The notes under the pieces: generated by a model
Database searches by the model: none
Told to the model about the DNA's origin: nothing
Seen by the model: the letters and a program-made list of their open reading frames with translations, nothing else
In this document: positions 1 to 11,527 of the stretch, piece after piece
Numbering within the stretch: the stretch's first letter is position 1
How the letters are laid out: every line of letters starts with the position of its first letter
From: Oncomelania hupensis
Lineage: Eukaryota; Mollusca; Gastropoda; Littorinimorpha; Pomatiopsidae
DNA length: 64,000 nucleotides
Assembly (NCBI GenBank): GCA_036898135.1
Contig: CM072522.1
Coordinates: 28,387,763-28,451,762 of the forward strand
Reading direction: 5' to 3'
Program-made: the position numbers and the translations under genes

Positions 1-100
1 TGATAGAACAGTACAGGAATGAGAAAGAGCAAATGAGAAAGACAGCGACAGTGGGAATTTAAAGCATTAAATTTCCAGAAAGTGGGGATACTATTTATAC

Positions 101-321
101 TGAAACCCCCTGCACCCCAACGGGGGTAGGTAGAAGAAGAGGGAGACCGAAAAAGAGGTTGGAGAACAACATACATTCGAGAATGGACTGGTTTGACACT
201 GAGCGAAGCCATCAGGGCTGCTGAGGACAGAGAAAGATGGAGGATGCTGGTTAAACGATCATCTGTGGTGCCCCTACGACCTCCGGTTTACAGGACAGGA
301 TAGGATAGGATAGGATGATAT
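101..321 (+). mobile_element. 3' end of an RTE-like LINE (fragment)
   Basis: This matches, in reverse complement, the 3' parts of the two longer copies at about 5640-6222 and 7640-10010. It encodes the last residues of the reverse-transcriptase ORF (a basic RRRGRPKKR stretch, then the segment before the end of the ORF) with a frameshift, and it ends in a short GGATA repeat (about 296-314), the 3' tail seen at all three copies. Only the last 220 bases are recognisable. The clade is uncertain; the protein resembles RTE/Proto2-type endonuclease-reverse transcriptases. Confidence 0.7.
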
Positions 322-769
322 TTTTTTTACAGACAAATGGGGCACAATTGATGGAGAGTCACCGAAGACTGACATGACTTTTATTCCTGCACGGATGAGA
401 ATTGAATGCAAGGCAAAATTTTAAAAATCCCTTTCATTAGGGTAAAGCGTTGAATTTCTAACACTTTCATAGCCTATAGTTCAACTCTAATCATAGCGCA
501 ACACATATTCCTGTCTGTCGTCCCTTGCATAAATGTTATCCCCTGCGGGGAACATGTCTGTCTCCCGGGGTCTATGTTCGCTAAATGTCCGTGTTCCTTC
601 ATTTGTTGTATCTTGCCATTCGTGCTGTCAACTTGTTCATTATATTTCATGTGTACTTTTTTTTAAAATTATGCTGCATCACTGCCAAAATGTATTTCTT
701 GTGCGCTTACTTGGCAATACTATTTTATTTTCTTACATACTGTCTTTGTTTTTAAAAAAAAATAGCTAG
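322..769. other. Intergenic, no feature recognised
   Basis: AT-rich sequence with T and A runs. No reading frame with family resemblance was seen. The frame of the following LINE is closed by a TAG at 767-769, so the recognisable LINE starts after this stretch. Confidence 0.5.
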
Positions 770-3292
770 GACAATTCTTCCTCTGAAAATTATTCTGTCC
801 CTTTTCAAACAGTTAAAACCCGTAAAGAAAAACAACAGTTAAATTTTACCTCCGATAATTCTGAAGATTACAACATTCCGTTTTCATTAGTCGAGCTTGA
901 CGATGCAATTAACAAAAGTGCAGATTCAGCAGTTGGACCGGATGATGTACATTATCAATTTCTCAGACATTTAACAAGGTACTCACGGTCTCAACTGCTG
1001 GACATCTTCAATCAGATCTGGATCACTGGCACCTTTCCTCCCTCTTGGAGAAAGGCCATTATTGTACCCATTCCAAAACCTGGCAAAGACCATACTAACC
1101 CGACAAACTATAGACCAATAGCCTTAACGTCTTGCTTATGCAAGACGCTCGAAAGAATGGTTTACTCTCGTTTACTGTGGTATCTTGAAACAAATAATAT
1201 TTTATCCAACACTCAGTGTGGCTTTCGAAGTGGTCGAAGTACTGTTGACCACCTGGTGCGACTGGAAACTTTTATCCGTAACGCGTTCATCCAGGGTGAA
1301 CATGTCGTTGCCATCATGTTTGATTTGGAAAAAGCTTATGATACCACATGGAAATATGGCATTCTTTCAGATTTACAAGAAATGGGTTTGAAAGGACATT
1401 TACCTCTGTTTATATCCAATTTTCTAACGGACAGACTCTTTCAGGTTAAGGTTGGGGGATCTTTGTCAGATATGAGGGAACAGGAGATGGGAGTGGCTCA
1501 GGGTAGCATCTTGTCTCCCTTACTGTTTAATATTAAAATAAATAATATTGTTCGTTCCATTAAACGGGGAATTGACAATTCTTTGTTTGTTGACGATTTT
1601 GCGTTAGTAGCCAAAGGTAAAACTTTGGCATCTGCAGAACGTCAGCTACAGTTATGTGTCAAGGCCGTTGAAGACTGGGTTTTACAAAATGGTTTTAAAT
1701 TTTCTGAAGCAAAAACTGAATGTATTCACTTTTCCAAGCACCGGGGAATTATTCAAGACCCTACTATTATCCTCAATAAAACTCCAATAAAGGCGGTCCA
1801 ACAAGTCAAATTTTTGGGTGTTATTTTTGATCAAAAGCTATCTTTCATTCCTCATCTGAAAAATTTGAAAACTAAATGTCAACAGGCCTGCAACCTGCTC
1901 AAGGTTATTAGTGGTACAGACTGGGGTGCTGACAAGAAAACTTTATTACTGTTATATCGTTCTTTAATTAGATCCAAGTTAGACTATGGTTGCATTGTTT
2001 ATGGTTCTGCTAGAAAATCTTATCTTAAGATGCTAGATCCAGTTGCCCATCAGGCACTACGCATTGCTTTGGGTGCGTTTCGCACTTCCCCTTGTGAAAG
2101 CCTTTACGTGGAAGCTAACGAACCCCCGCTGGAGCTGAGACTTACAAAATTGTCAATGAATTACTATTTAAAATTAAAAACTGATCCTATGAACCCTGCT
2201 TATGACTGTGTTTTCAACCCAGATTTTGCTCAGAAATTTGAAGCCAAACCTAACACAATTCCTCCGTTTGGCATCAGAATGCAAGCTCATTTGGAAAAAG
2301 CAGGCATTGATGTTGCTTCCATCAACGACGATGAACTTCGGACTGAAGCTCCCCCATGGAAATTATGTATCCCAAACATTAATTGGCAGTTGTCCGCTTT
2401 CCTTAAAAACAATACATCCGAAACCGTATATAACCAACTTTATTTAGAACAGTGTGCATTATACCCAGGATATGAAAAACTTTTTACAGACGGGTCAAAG
2501 AAAGGAGATTCAGTTGCTGCTGCGTCGGTCTCCGGGAGACACTTAGACCAGCCTTTGCAACAGCGTTTACCTGATTTTTGTTCTGTTTATACAGCTGAGC
2601 TCAAGGCAATTCATTTAGCTCTGAAACAAGTTTATCAATCCAAAAGAATCTCATTTTTAATCATGTCCGATTCACTGTCAGCACTTCAGGCTCTTTCCAC
2701 GAGAAAGATATCACACCCTTTTCTGGCAGAGATCCATGACCTCCATACACAACTTGTTTCTGAGGGTAAAAAGATAGTTTTTATGTGGGTCCCTGGTCAC
2801 ATGGGCATCCGCGGCAATATTGCAGTAGACAGGGCGGCTAAGGTTGCTCTGCATCTCGATCTCCCTCCAGAGATTTTCCAGTTTGTGCCCTACTCTGATC
2901 TACGTTGTATGACTGGATCTTATTGTAAACGACTGTGGCAGACTGACTGGTCTAACCATACCAACAACAAATTATTTCAAATTCTTCCCGATTTGTCTGC
3001 TTCTTTGCCCAACCTTGCATCCACTCGCAAAGAAGAAACAGTGTTGTCTCGCCTTCATATTGGGCATACTTATGTCACCCACAGTTTCCTTTTAAAAGGA
3101 GAAGAACCACCATGGTGCTTTGCATGTGATCAATCTTTTTCCGTTCGCCATTTCATGTCTGAGTGTGCTGATTTGATTGAGGAAAGGGAAACATATTTTG
3201 GTTCCATACCTTTCAAAGAGATTTTTAAAGTATGTAATGGTCAACATCTGTTTCAATTTTTACATGATGTTGGTTTGTTCTATCGCATATAA
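770..3292 (+). CDS. LINE ORF2: reverse transcriptase and RNase H (partial)
   Basis: An open frame of about 840 codons without internal stops; 770 is the first codon after a stop, not a start, and an in-frame ATG lies at 1157. The product would copy element RNA at a nicked target site. Reverse-transcriptase motifs run in order: NYRPIALTS (about 1108-1135), the FDLEKAYD catalytic Asp block (about 1319), a GVAQGSILSPLLFN block (about 1492), and FVDD (about 1585) in place of the usual YxDD. The RNase H domain follows at 2480-2860: FTDGS, TAELKAI, MSDSLSAL, and a WVPGHMGIRGN segment ending in the last Asp. The endonuclease is missing (5' truncation). The Tyr-to-Phe change at the catalytic box may or may not be tolerated. 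Confidence 0.8.
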   Translation, partial: DNSSSENYSVPFQTVKTRKEKQQLNFTSDNSEDYNIPFSLVELDDAINKSADSAVGPDDVHYQFLRHLTRYSRSQLLDIFNQIWITGTFPPSWRKAIIVPIPKPGKDHTNPTNYRPIALTSCLCKTLERMVYSRLLWYLETNNILSNTQCGFRSGRSTVDHLVRLETFIRNAFIQGEHVVAIMFDLEKAYDTTWKYGILSDLQEMGLKGHLPLFISNFLTDRLFQVKVGGSLSDMREQEMGVAQGSILSPLLFNIKINNIVRSIKRGIDNSLFVDDFALVAKGKTLASAERQLQLCVKAVEDWVLQNGFKFSEAKTECIHFSKHRGIIQDPTIILNKTPIKAVQQVKFLGVIFDQKLSFIPHLKNLKTKCQQACNLLKVISGTDWGADKKTLLLLYRSLIRSKLDYGCIVYGSARKSYLKMLDPVAHQALRIALGAFRTSPCESLYVEANEPPLELRLTKLSMNYYLKLKTDPMNPAYDCVFNPDFAQKFEAKPNTIPPFGIRMQAHLEKAGIDVASINDDELRTEAPPWKLCIPNINWQLSAFLKNNTSETVYNQLYLEQCALYPGYEKLFTDGSKKGDSVAAASVSGRHLDQPLQQRLPDFCSVYTAELKAIHLALKQVYQSKRISFLIMSDSLSALQALSTRKISHPFLAEIHDLHTQLVSEGKKIVFMWVPGHMGIRGNIAVDRAAKVALHLDLPPEIFQFVPYSDLRCMTGSYCKRLWQTDWSNHTNNKLFQILPDLSASLPNLASTRKEETVLSRLHIGHTYVTHSFLLKGEEPPWCFACDQSFSVRHFMSECADLIEERETYFGSIPFKEIFKVCNGQHLFQFLHDVGLFYRI

Positions 3293-3342
3293 ATCGTATC
3301 GACATGTTTTGTTTAATTTGGATTTTATTAGGACTGAATTCA

Positions 3343-3467
3343 GTGATTTGATTGAAGAAAGAGAAAATATTTTTAATACATCAGTCTTAAAGAAGTCTCT
3401 TAAAGAGGTGTCATGTGAAAGTTTGTTTGTGTATTTAAGAGTAACAGGCTTGTTTTTTAAGACTTGA
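3343..3467 (+). repeat. Duplicated C-terminal coding segment in the LINE 3' region
   Basis: Downstream of the ORF2 stop, an open frame encodes DLIEEREN followed by a segment resembling the true ORF2 C-terminus, which begins DLIEERET (coding from about 3171). Both end in a GLF-aromatic tail. This looks like a diverged internal duplication of about 40 codons, now in the 3' UTR. Confidence 0.6.
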
Positions 3468-3837
3468 ATCATTTTATAATATTTTAAGATAACGTCTCTC
3501 TGGTCCTGATTTGGCTCGGAAGAGTCCGCTGGACCTAAAGCAATAACCTTGTATTGTATTGTATTGTGTGGAAATTGCGTATTTTTATTTCAATAATTCA
3601 ATACATATTTTGCTGCTAGTTACTTCCCTTGACGGCTTAGCGCGCGGAAGTGTTCAGTCCCCATAAAGTCCGTTCTAAAATGCAGGCCTGCCTACGTAAA
3701 TCTGTATGTGCGTGCTCCTTATTGCAGCAGCTTGTGCATGATTTTATATTCATTATGTTATTTGAAATACCTTTTAGACAAACAAATACCGAGCTATTGA
3801 TTTATACATTTCGCGTTTTTTAATTGTTGTAAGCTTA

Positions 3838-3930
3838 TATGAAAAGCTTACTGTGTAAGTTATGGGGCCGGGTAGAGCGTCTTACTAGTAATCGAAAGGT
3901 ATCTGGTTCGAATCCCGGATTGGCCAACGT
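3838..3930 (+). other. tRNA-like segment (possible SINE head)
   Basis: A GGTTCGAATCC B-box and a foldable T-arm (TCTGG/CCGGA around TTCGAAT) lie about 45 bases after a GGTAGAGCG A-box-like motif. The acceptor stem does not pair, so this is not a functional tRNA gene. It is either a tRNA pseudogene or the Pol III promoter of a tRNA-derived SINE whose body (to about 4150) was not recognised. Confidence 0.4.
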
Positions 3931-4190
3931 GGGACCATAATTATTATACAGTGACAGAGGGTAACTGTAGACTATAGTTACACGACAAAAGGGTCTCTAA
4001 AACTGTTCTTTTTGATCAAGCCTAGTATAAAATCCCTGAATACAAAGGCTACAGATCTTTTGATCAGATCTAAACTGGTACAGACTAAGTGGCGATCTAA
4101 CTTATGAGATTTTTCAGGAAAGAATTTGAAATGAAATAGAAATCACTTCATTACATTCACGTGGTGCAGGTTTGGGGTATATTGTGTTTA
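3931..4190. other. No gene recognised
   Basis: Mixed-composition sequence between the tRNA-like segment and the L2 fragment. It may be the body of the tRNA-derived SINE. No coding signal was seen. Confidence 0.4.
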
Positions 4191-4194
4191 ATTG

Positions 4195-5161
4195 TTTGGT
4201 GCCCATTTATTTTGTGGGCAGTGTAATGTTGTCCATTTGGTAGGCACACGCCAGAAACTCCCTCAGCTCCCCTCCTCTCTCCATCTTCAGCTTGACGGTA
4301 CCTCTATCCCTCTCTCCGACTCTGCCAAGAACCTTGGCGTTATCCTTGACTCTTCTCTCTCAATGACTAGCTTTGTCTCTGCAACCGCCCGGGCCTGCTA
4401 CTTCCACCTCCGTCGAATCAGTCAGATCAGAAAATACCTCACCACTGAAGCTGCCACCAAACTTGCTGTCTCCCTCATCCTGTCTCGCATCGACTATTGC
4501 AACTCCCTTCTTTCCGGCCTTCCCCGCTCCACCACTCTCCCTCTCCAACGCGTTCAAAACAATACTGCCCGCCTCGTCCTCAGAAAGAAGAAATCTGACC
4601 ACGTCACTCCCTTGCTCAAAGCCCTACACTGGCTTCCCATCTCCCAACGCATTCAATACAAGACCTTGTCTCTCTGCTACAAGTCCCTCAACAACTCCGC
4701 TCCTCTCTATCTCTCTGACTTACTTCACCCATACATTCCCTCTCGCTCTCTTCGCTCTGCCTCCGACCCTCTCCGCCTCCGCATTCCTCGCTCCAAACTC
4801 AGCACGTTCGGGTCCCGCTCCTTCTCTGTTTACGGCCCATCCATCTGGAATACTCTTCCACTCTCTCTCCGTCAGAAACCCTCTCCCACCTCCTTCCAGT
4901 CTGCCCTCAAAACTTACCTTTTCAAGCAGTTCTAACACTATGACCTCACTACGCACCCCATCGCCAGCTGTCTCTTGCATATAGTGTCTGGTCTGTTTGT
5001 GGTATGAGTATATTTGAGTGAATGTATTTTTTGCGTAATTGTTACATGTGTCATTGTCTAAAGCGTGGACATGCGTGCGTGAGTTGTGAGTGCGCGCTTA
5101 GAGTTATAATTATTATAAGATAAGCGCATTATAAATACAGTAATTATTATTATTATTATTA
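4195..5161 (+). mobile_element. L2-type LINE 3' fragment with (ATT)n tail
   Basis: The coding part (about 4240-4935) encodes the C-terminal third of an L2-clade reverse transcriptase: a DSAKNLGVILDSSLSM thumb-type block, LSRIDYCNSLLSGLP, VQNNTARLV, ALHWLPISQRIQYK, and the end-segment SALKTYLFKQF with a stop at 4933-4935. A 3' UTR follows with an AAGCGCATTATAAAT motif and a pure (ATT)n tail (5143-5161), the classical L2 3' end. The polymerase active site is missing, so the copy is dead, but the retained frame is uninterrupted, suggesting a fairly young truncated insertion. Confidence 0.85.
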
Positions 5162-5165
5162 TGTC

Positions 5166-5634
5166 CATTCACTTTTTCAGCTGCACAGTATGAAAACAGT
5201 TTTGTAGGCGCAAAGACTGAGGAGAAGATAACTGTGGAGGAAGTGAACACACAGGGTTACGTCGTATTTACCGTATAGTTTAGTTGCACCGCTGTATTCA
5301 TCAAATGATATGTTTTGAACTTTACATTACAATGAATTCAAGAGTGTATGTAGAATTCAAGGAGTAAACAACTAAAAAAACTGTATTTCTCAGTGCTTTT
5401 TATGTTATTTCTTAATACCTCTCTCTCTTTCTCTCTCTCTCTCTTCCCCCCCCTCCCACCCGCCCTCCATTCTATTGTGGTGATAGATAGAGCAACATGG
5501 TAGGAGCTCCTTGCTGAGAATACACGTGGTTCAACTGTAGAGCCTCCTCCAACAGCATTTTCGCCCCACCCTCACCCAACAATTCTCCACCCCACACAGC
5601 TGAATACATAAATAATCTTTGGCTGCATAAAGGT
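5166..5634. other. Intergenic with short TC-rich tract
   Basis: No gene was seen. A pyrimidine-rich tract (about 5418-5470) combines CT repeats and C runs. The RTE-like LINE fragment begins at its far side. Confidence 0.5.
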
Positions 5635-6222
5635 TCACTATCCTGTCCCCTAACTCGGAGGTCGTAGGGGCACCACAGATGATCGTATAACCAGCATACT
5701 CCATCTTTCTCTGTCCTCAGCAACCCTGATGGCTTAGCTCAGTGTCAAACCAGTCCATTCTCGAATGTTGTCCTTCCACCTCTTTTTCGGTCTCCCTCTT
5801 CTTCTACCTCCTTGCATTGTGCCTTGCAGAATAGTCTTTGCAAGGCCTGATGATCTGGTGACGTGGCCATACCATCGGAGTTTCCGTTTCTTCACCACTG
5901 TGAGCAGGTCATCGTGTTGTCCAATGGCTTGCGTGATGGTCTGTCGGACTTCGTCGTTGGTGATGTGTTGTGTATAGGAAATGCCCAGAAGTCTTCTGTA
6001 GCACCTCATCTCCATGCTTTGTATTCTTCGTTGGAGATCTGCTGTGAGGATCCATGCTTTGCAAGCATATAGGAAGATGGAGATGACAAGGGAGCGCAGC
6101 AGTCTTACTTTGGAATATAGACTGATGGTCCTGTCTTTCCAAATGGGTTCAACCTTGTCAGGGCAGCAGTTGTTTGTGCGATCCTGGAGAGGACTTCCTG
6201 TCGGGACCCATTGCATAAAGGT
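5635..6222 (-). mobile_element. RTE-like LINE 3' fragment
   Basis: Second copy of the LINE whose tail is at 101-321. The open frame (stop near 5734, extending to 6216) encodes the C-terminal reverse-transcriptase region: SKVRLLRSLVISIFLYACKAW, MEMRCYRRLLGISY, KRKLRWYGHVTRSSGLAKTIL and RRRGRPKKRWKDNIREWTGL. The sequence stops at the tail side near 5635 (TATCC remnants) and is 5'-truncated at about 6222. No catalytic core remains. Confidence 0.8.
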
Positions 6223-6224
6223 TC

Positions 6225-6690
6225 ACTACCTGACAAAACAAAACAAAAAAAATCCCAAACTACACCTGATTGTCTGTGATAAATAATACTCGCTTGCCTA
6301 AAATAACAATTAAATACCCAGAAATTGTCTGAGGGGACAATTATGAAATGAGGGTTTCCAAACTTATTTTTCACTTAAAATTCACCACCTCCCACCTACA
6401 CACAAAGTTTCACAATGATCTGATCAGTAGTTTGGAAGAAAACGTATGACCAAAATGCACTGTCTGTATAAGGGCTGAAAGAAGAGGATCACGAAGTCAG
6501 AAAGAATTATCCGGTATCCCTCTCATCAAACACATATGACATAAGAAGGAGTGTCCCATCTCCCTTTATAAAACCTCTGACAATATTATCATCTGCATAG
6601 AGTAAAACCAGAAGATTTAAATAGGAATCAATATTTTCAGCATTATTTCTATAGTTCTTTATATTGTTGACCAGTTCACAGCTATCATTT
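6225..6690. other. Intergenic, no feature recognised
   Basis: AT-rich, non-coding sequence between the LINE fragment and a local direct repeat. No motif was recognised. Confidence 0.4.
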
Positions 6691-6691
6691 T

Positions 6692-6788
6692 AAAATAGCG
6701 TCACAAAGCCGGAAATCCTGGCCATTACATATAATTGCTTGATAGGTTCGAACGTCGTTAGAAAGGGAAGCAATTTCAGGTTATGTTA
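6692..6788 (+). repeat. Direct repeat, copy 1
   Basis: About 97 bases beginning AAAATAGCGTCACAAAGCCG, repeated in diverged form at 7206-7357. The two copies bracket the (AAT)n-associated segment. Confidence 0.65.
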
Positions 6789-6838
<50 letters not shown>

Positions 6839-6960
6839 AGGATGCTATACGCGCCTTTCCCCAAATCATTCAGGCTCAAAGCGCGGCGATCTATACCAAC
6901 ATACACGCTCACCTGTCTCATCCGCCCTCACACACACCAATACACATCCATCACTCAAAC
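6789..6960 (-). repeat. (AAT)n microsatellite plus probable LINE/SINE 3' end (-)
   Basis: A near-pure AAT tract (6789-6836) is followed by unique sequence containing AAAGCGCGG. Read on the - strand this is a GCGCTTT-type motif ending in (ATT)n, as in L2 3' ends, so a short L2-mobilised SINE or L2 tail on the - strand is likely. Confidence 0.45.
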
Positions 6961-7205
6961 AGGTGGTGTAAAGGCAATGAAATCGCTATTAGAAGACGGA
7001 AAGAAAATCGAATTTTTATTTTTGAAATTTTTATACTGACTGCGTCCTGTACCATTATTGAAGGGAGGGAGGAAACCGGAGTGCCCGAAGAAAACCCTCG
7101 GTACTTCCCTTCTTAAATTTCCTTTTTTACACTGTGGAGCCTCCAGTGTATTTAACATATTTTATTTTCAATTTAGTTTCAATTTTATTTTGGGCCAGAA
7201 GAACT

Positions 7206-7357
7206 GAAAATAGCGTCACAACGCCGGAAATAGTGGCCATTTATAACGGGTCGTGGTTGCCTCTACACCGGGTCGTGGTGTCCTCTACGCCATTACATAT
7301 AATTGCTTGGTGGGTTCAAACACCGGTAGGAAGGAAAGTAATTTCTCGTTAGGTTAA
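7206..7357 (+). repeat. Direct repeat, copy 2
   Basis: Diverged copy of 6692-6788 with about 50 extra bases, which include a duplicated CGGGTCGTGGT-type motif (about 7248-7290). Confidence 0.65.
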
Positions 7358-7398
7358 CTACTTCCCTTCTATAGTACGACGCAAAAACAAAAACAAAA

Positions 7399-7407
7399 GA
7401 GAGAGAG

Positions 7408-7478
<71 letters not shown>
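7399..7478. repeat. (GA)n microsatellite
   Basis: About 80 bases of GA dinucleotides with a single C interruption near 7410. It produces spurious Ser-Leu repeat frames on the - strand. Confidence 0.95.
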
Positions 7479-7482
<4 letters not shown>

Positions 7483-7639
7483 TCTTTCTTTCTGTTATGT
7501 GTTGGTATATGTACAAACATGTATCAGTGGATTTTTCATATATATTTCCCTTCAAATTCTCTTTCAAGAGGACTATCAGTTGCTCAACCTTCTGTCTATA
7601 TAAATGAGTAGCTTTGTGAGGTGCATGAGAATGACTGTT

Positions 7640-10010
7640 GCTATCTATCCTATCCTATCCCATAACTAGAAAGTCGTTGGGGCACCACAGATGATCGTTT
7701 AAGCAGTGTACTCCATCTTTCTCTGTCCTCAGCAACCCTGATGGCTTCGCTCAGTGTCAAGCCAGTCCAGTCTCAAATGTTGTCCTCCCACCTCTTTTTC
7801 TATCTCCCTCTTATTCTGCCTCCTTTTTGCAGTGTGCCTTGCAGGATGGTTTTGCAAGGCCTAATGATCTGGTGGCGTGGCCATACCATCGGAGTTTCCG
7901 TTTCTTCACCACTGTGAGCAAATCATCGTGTTGTCCAATGGCGTATGTGAGGGTTTGTCGGACTTCATCATTGGAGATATAGTAAATGCTCAGATGTCTC
8001 ATGTAGCACCTGATCTCCATGTTTTGTATTCCTCGTTGTATGTCTGCTGTGAAAGTCCATGAGTATAGGGAAATGAAGATGACAAGGGAGCGCAACACCC
8101 TTATCTTGGAGTGTGGGCTTCAACTTGTCATGGTAGCCATTATTTGTGCTATCCTGGAGAGGACTTCCTGTCAGGACCCAGAAACTGATACAACTGCTCT
8201 TAAATATTTGAAGTTGTGCACTGTGTTGAGGGAATGGATTCTTTGATGTCCGTGTTGATGCCACTGGTGTTGTTGGTCATCATTTTGGTCTTCTCTGCGC
8301 TTATTTTCATTCCAAAGGCTCTAGAGGTGGTGTCAAGCCTCTGTAGCAGCTTTACAAGTACGTGTTTCTCTCCAGCCAATCCATCAAAGTCATCCGCAAA
8401 ACGGAGGTTGGAGATTGCTCTACCCACTATGCTGACTGCACCTTCATAATCTGCAAGGGCATCTGAAACGATGCGCTAAAGTATGTGCGCTGTTGTGAGG
8501 ACTGCATTTGTAGCCTTGTCATACAGGCTTTTGATGATTTGTTGGGGCTGATGTTGTACACTCTCATGGTTGCCCACAGAGCTGCATTACAGACTCGGTC
8601 AAACGCTTTCTTGAAGTCTACAAACACATGATGTATGTTGTTCGTGCTATAGGTATTTATCACAGATTCTTCTGGGGTTGAAAATCTGCACAGTAGTACT
8701 TCGCCCTGCCCTGAATCCTGCTTGTTCTTCAGCTATGATTTGTTCAGCTTGGGGTTTCAACCTGTTTTAAACACGTTACTGATCAATAGTTGATTCATCC
8801 CCGATGCTTGAATTTGATATGTGTAACTCGAATTCGTTTATTCACGCAGCCTGCTCGCTTAGCAACAAGGCAGGAGTCGTCGTATAAAGTTTTCAAACTT
8901 TATTCAGCAAACATCAACAACTGCATACAAGATCGCTTTCCAAAAATCACTACAAATATAATTTTTCAAGCCTCTCTGCAATCGAGAATAAATTCGAATG
9001 TTCCAATATGACGCAATAACACTCAATCAAAACAAACTCGTCACCGGAGCTACGAACTGTTTTACGTCATAAAACATTATTTGGGTTAGAATAATTCCTT
9101 AGCTATTACGAGACACATCTGGAAGCTTCGATCGATAAAAAGAAAAATAATTCCAGAAACCTTTTCACGATACAACCATATCGATCGACGAAAATTATCA
9201 ACATTATAGTACCAAGGTCCTAGCAACAGCGCAAAGTCATATTATAAATTAAAGATAAATACATGCTTTCATTGCATGCTTTGCAAAACAAAATGATCGG
9301 ATCTATCATGTGTGTCTTAATAGTAACACTGTTGAGTATTATTTACAGGAGGACTTTGCTGGGATGGGTGATGAGGCTGATGGTGCGGTAGTTTTGACAC
9401 TCCTGAAGGTTACCATTTTTTGAAAGAATGATGGCATGCGACTTGGTCATGGTGTAGGCCACTCCCCACTCTGCCAGACCTTGTAACAGATAATGGTGAG
9501 GGCGCCGATCATCGCTTCTCCTCCTGCGTGAAGCAGTTCTGCAGGTATGTTGTCCACTCCAGCTGATTTCACCTTCTTCAGCGATTGCACTGCTACGTCA
9601 ACTTCTTCTCGGAGAATTGGGAGGATTTCTTCTTCTTCTCTGTTCTCGGGACATGCTAGAACTCATGGGTCTCCATTTGGTGTGGGATTGTAAAGGTTAG
9701 TAGTACTCCTTCCATCTATTCAAGATTTCTTGTTCTTCTGGTAAGGCATATGCCAGACTTGCTTTGGACCGTGGAGACCTTTGGCTGCTTAATACGTGTC
9801 AGCCGCTTCTGGTAGGCCTTCTTGCTATTTTTCTTGTTCAGTCTGTTCTCTATTTCCTGGCATTGATCTTCTATCAAATTCTGCTTTGCTGTGCGCATGC
9901 CTTTTCGAATGTCACTGTTGATTTCTCAGTAGGTACCAGCTTCCAATGAGGTGTTCTTTTCCCTTTTCATCCATACTATCTGCAGCCCTTTGTGCCTAGT
10001 ACAACAACAT
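7640..10010 (-). mobile_element. RTE-like LINE, 5'-truncated, with nested solo LTR
   Basis: Longest copy of this family. On the - strand it runs from about 10010 to a TATCC-repeat tail at 7640-7656. Recognisable in order: a basic pre-RT segment (about 9898-9716), the early RT blocks (about 9640-9350), the insertion 8767-9328, a VFVDFKKAFDRV catalytic block (about 8640), an NLRFADD box (about 8412), SAEKTKMMTNNTSGINT (about 8310) and the KRKLRWYGHATRS C-terminus (about 7900). Many frameshifts and stops mark it as an old pseudogene. The endonuclease is absent. Confidence 0.8.
8767..9328 (-). mobile_element. Old solo LTR (645-bp LTR family), nested in a LINE
   Basis: The reverse complement starts TGTTAC and aligns along its length with the 645-bp LTRs at 42,685-43,329 and 34,161-34,805: GATAGATC, TATTTATCTTT, TCGATCGAAG, TGCAGTTGTTGATGT, GAATAAA, GCGTGAATAAACGAAT. 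CTGTT is present on both sides (8762-8766 and 9329-9333) and the LINE frame continues across the insertion, so this is a true insertion left as a solo LTR by recombination. Its 3' end has decayed. It is more diverged than the other two copies. Confidence 0.75.
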
Positions 10011-10365
<355 letters not shown>

Positions 10366-10369
10366 CAGC

Positions 10370-11492
10370 ATGAGAAAACCAGGCTAAAGTGTCAAAATAT
10401 GAAAAATTACTTATTTATTTATTAACAAAGTACTAAATATAATCTTCAAAATGCAAAAAACAGAATTGTTTTATCTTTTTTGGTTGATGTTTTATGATTT
10501 TTTTTTAATATTTTATATTCTCGGGGGCTAATTTCCAGAAATTGCCTTCAAAGTTTTGAATTGTAAAATGATCATTACTTCACAACCAGAATTTTCCCAT
10601 GCATGTATTTGGTATCAAAACAATCAGGAAGATGGCAGCAATATGGCAGTGAGTTGAGATAAGATGAGAAAATTCACATTATACACCATTCACACAATAC
10701 TGAACATAAACAAATTAAAACAGTACGCACAATTTTATTCTGTACCCATCCATAATGCATAGTGTTTTTAAACATATTAGAAATAAAACAAGTGTTTAGC
10801 AAGTCTATAATAACTCAAACACATAATAATATATCAAGAACATGGCCTGAATCAATCATTTTTCTAAAATAAACCCTATCATAATGCCCCCTCCCTCCCC
10901 CACTCTTAAATCCCTCGTCCGTCAAGTAATCTTTTGTTTAATTGCAAGCAGCTACATCAGCTCAGTTCAAATAGTCAAACAAAGATTACAATCCTAAAAC
11001 AAAAGTTTCATTAGGTAGTTTTCAGTCCTAATAATCAAGCTTTAATAATTCCCCGATTCTCCACTCCCTTCCGCACGTGGAATAAATCTGTCGCGTCACA
11101 GGTGCAAATCAAAATAACATGTCATTTTGCTCTATAAAGTTTAAATAAACACAAATATCAAAGCAAATACTAATTACTAGTAATTTGGTAAATAGTCCTC
11201 ATGTTCATTTCCTAAAACAGACAAACCAACAATAATAAATACTGAGAACATAGTCAACTTGTCATGCTAGTAATATTGAATGCAGGCCAGACTACTTACC
11301 TTTTCAACCACCCCACCCCACCTCCACCCAACAAAATATACTACTGAAATATTTTCCACACTCCTACTGTAATTCTTTCACTGATATCGCCTTTTCAACC
11401 TTTACCTAAATCTATGCAAGTAGAATGACGGATTATTAAAGACTCGCCAATAGCGAAGAGGCCTACGAAACATGAATCATTGAATGGAAACA
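10370..11492. other. AT-rich, no gene recognised
   Basis: Long AT-rich stretch with poly-T and several C-rich patches (about 10,883, 11,310). No coding or repeat signal was recognised. The last five bases before the Harbinger element (11,493-11,497, AACAG) are one copy of its target duplication. Confidence 0.5.
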
Positions 11493-11497
11493 AACAG

Positions 11498-11512
11498 GGC
11501 CTAATGCATGGC
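11498..11512 (+). repeat. Harbinger left terminal inverted repeat
   Basis: GGCCTAATGCATGGC, identical in inverse orientation to 31,773-31,787. The similarity becomes patchy beyond 15 bp, with shared AACTAGTT and AAGTTNNNAACT motifs in both subterminal regions. Confidence 0.85.
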
Positions 11513-11527
11513 AGCAGACTTCACACG

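Larger units (their letters stand above)
770..3568 (+). mobile_element. 5'-truncated LINE with RNase H (I/Nimb-like)
   Basis: A non-LTR retrotransposon lacking ORF1 and the endonuclease. It keeps reverse transcriptase, RNase H and the 3' end, which finishes in a (TTGTA)n repeat at about 3550-3568. The final 3' UTR motif (about 3505-3545) recurs at 32,775-32,830, marking a related copy there. A reverse transcriptase followed by an RNase H in one ORF is typical of the I superfamily; assignment to Nimb or another I-group clade is inference. Confidence 0.8.

Noticed and set aside
3864..3935. Functional tRNA gene
   Set aside because: B-box is good but the acceptor stem does not pair; kept only as a tRNA-like or SINE candidate.
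6783..6971. Poly-Asn ORF
   Set aside because: Translation of the (AAT)n tract; no conserved sequence after it.
7293..7567. Ser/Leu repeat ORFs on -
   Set aside because: Translation of the (GA)n microsatellite at 7399-7478.
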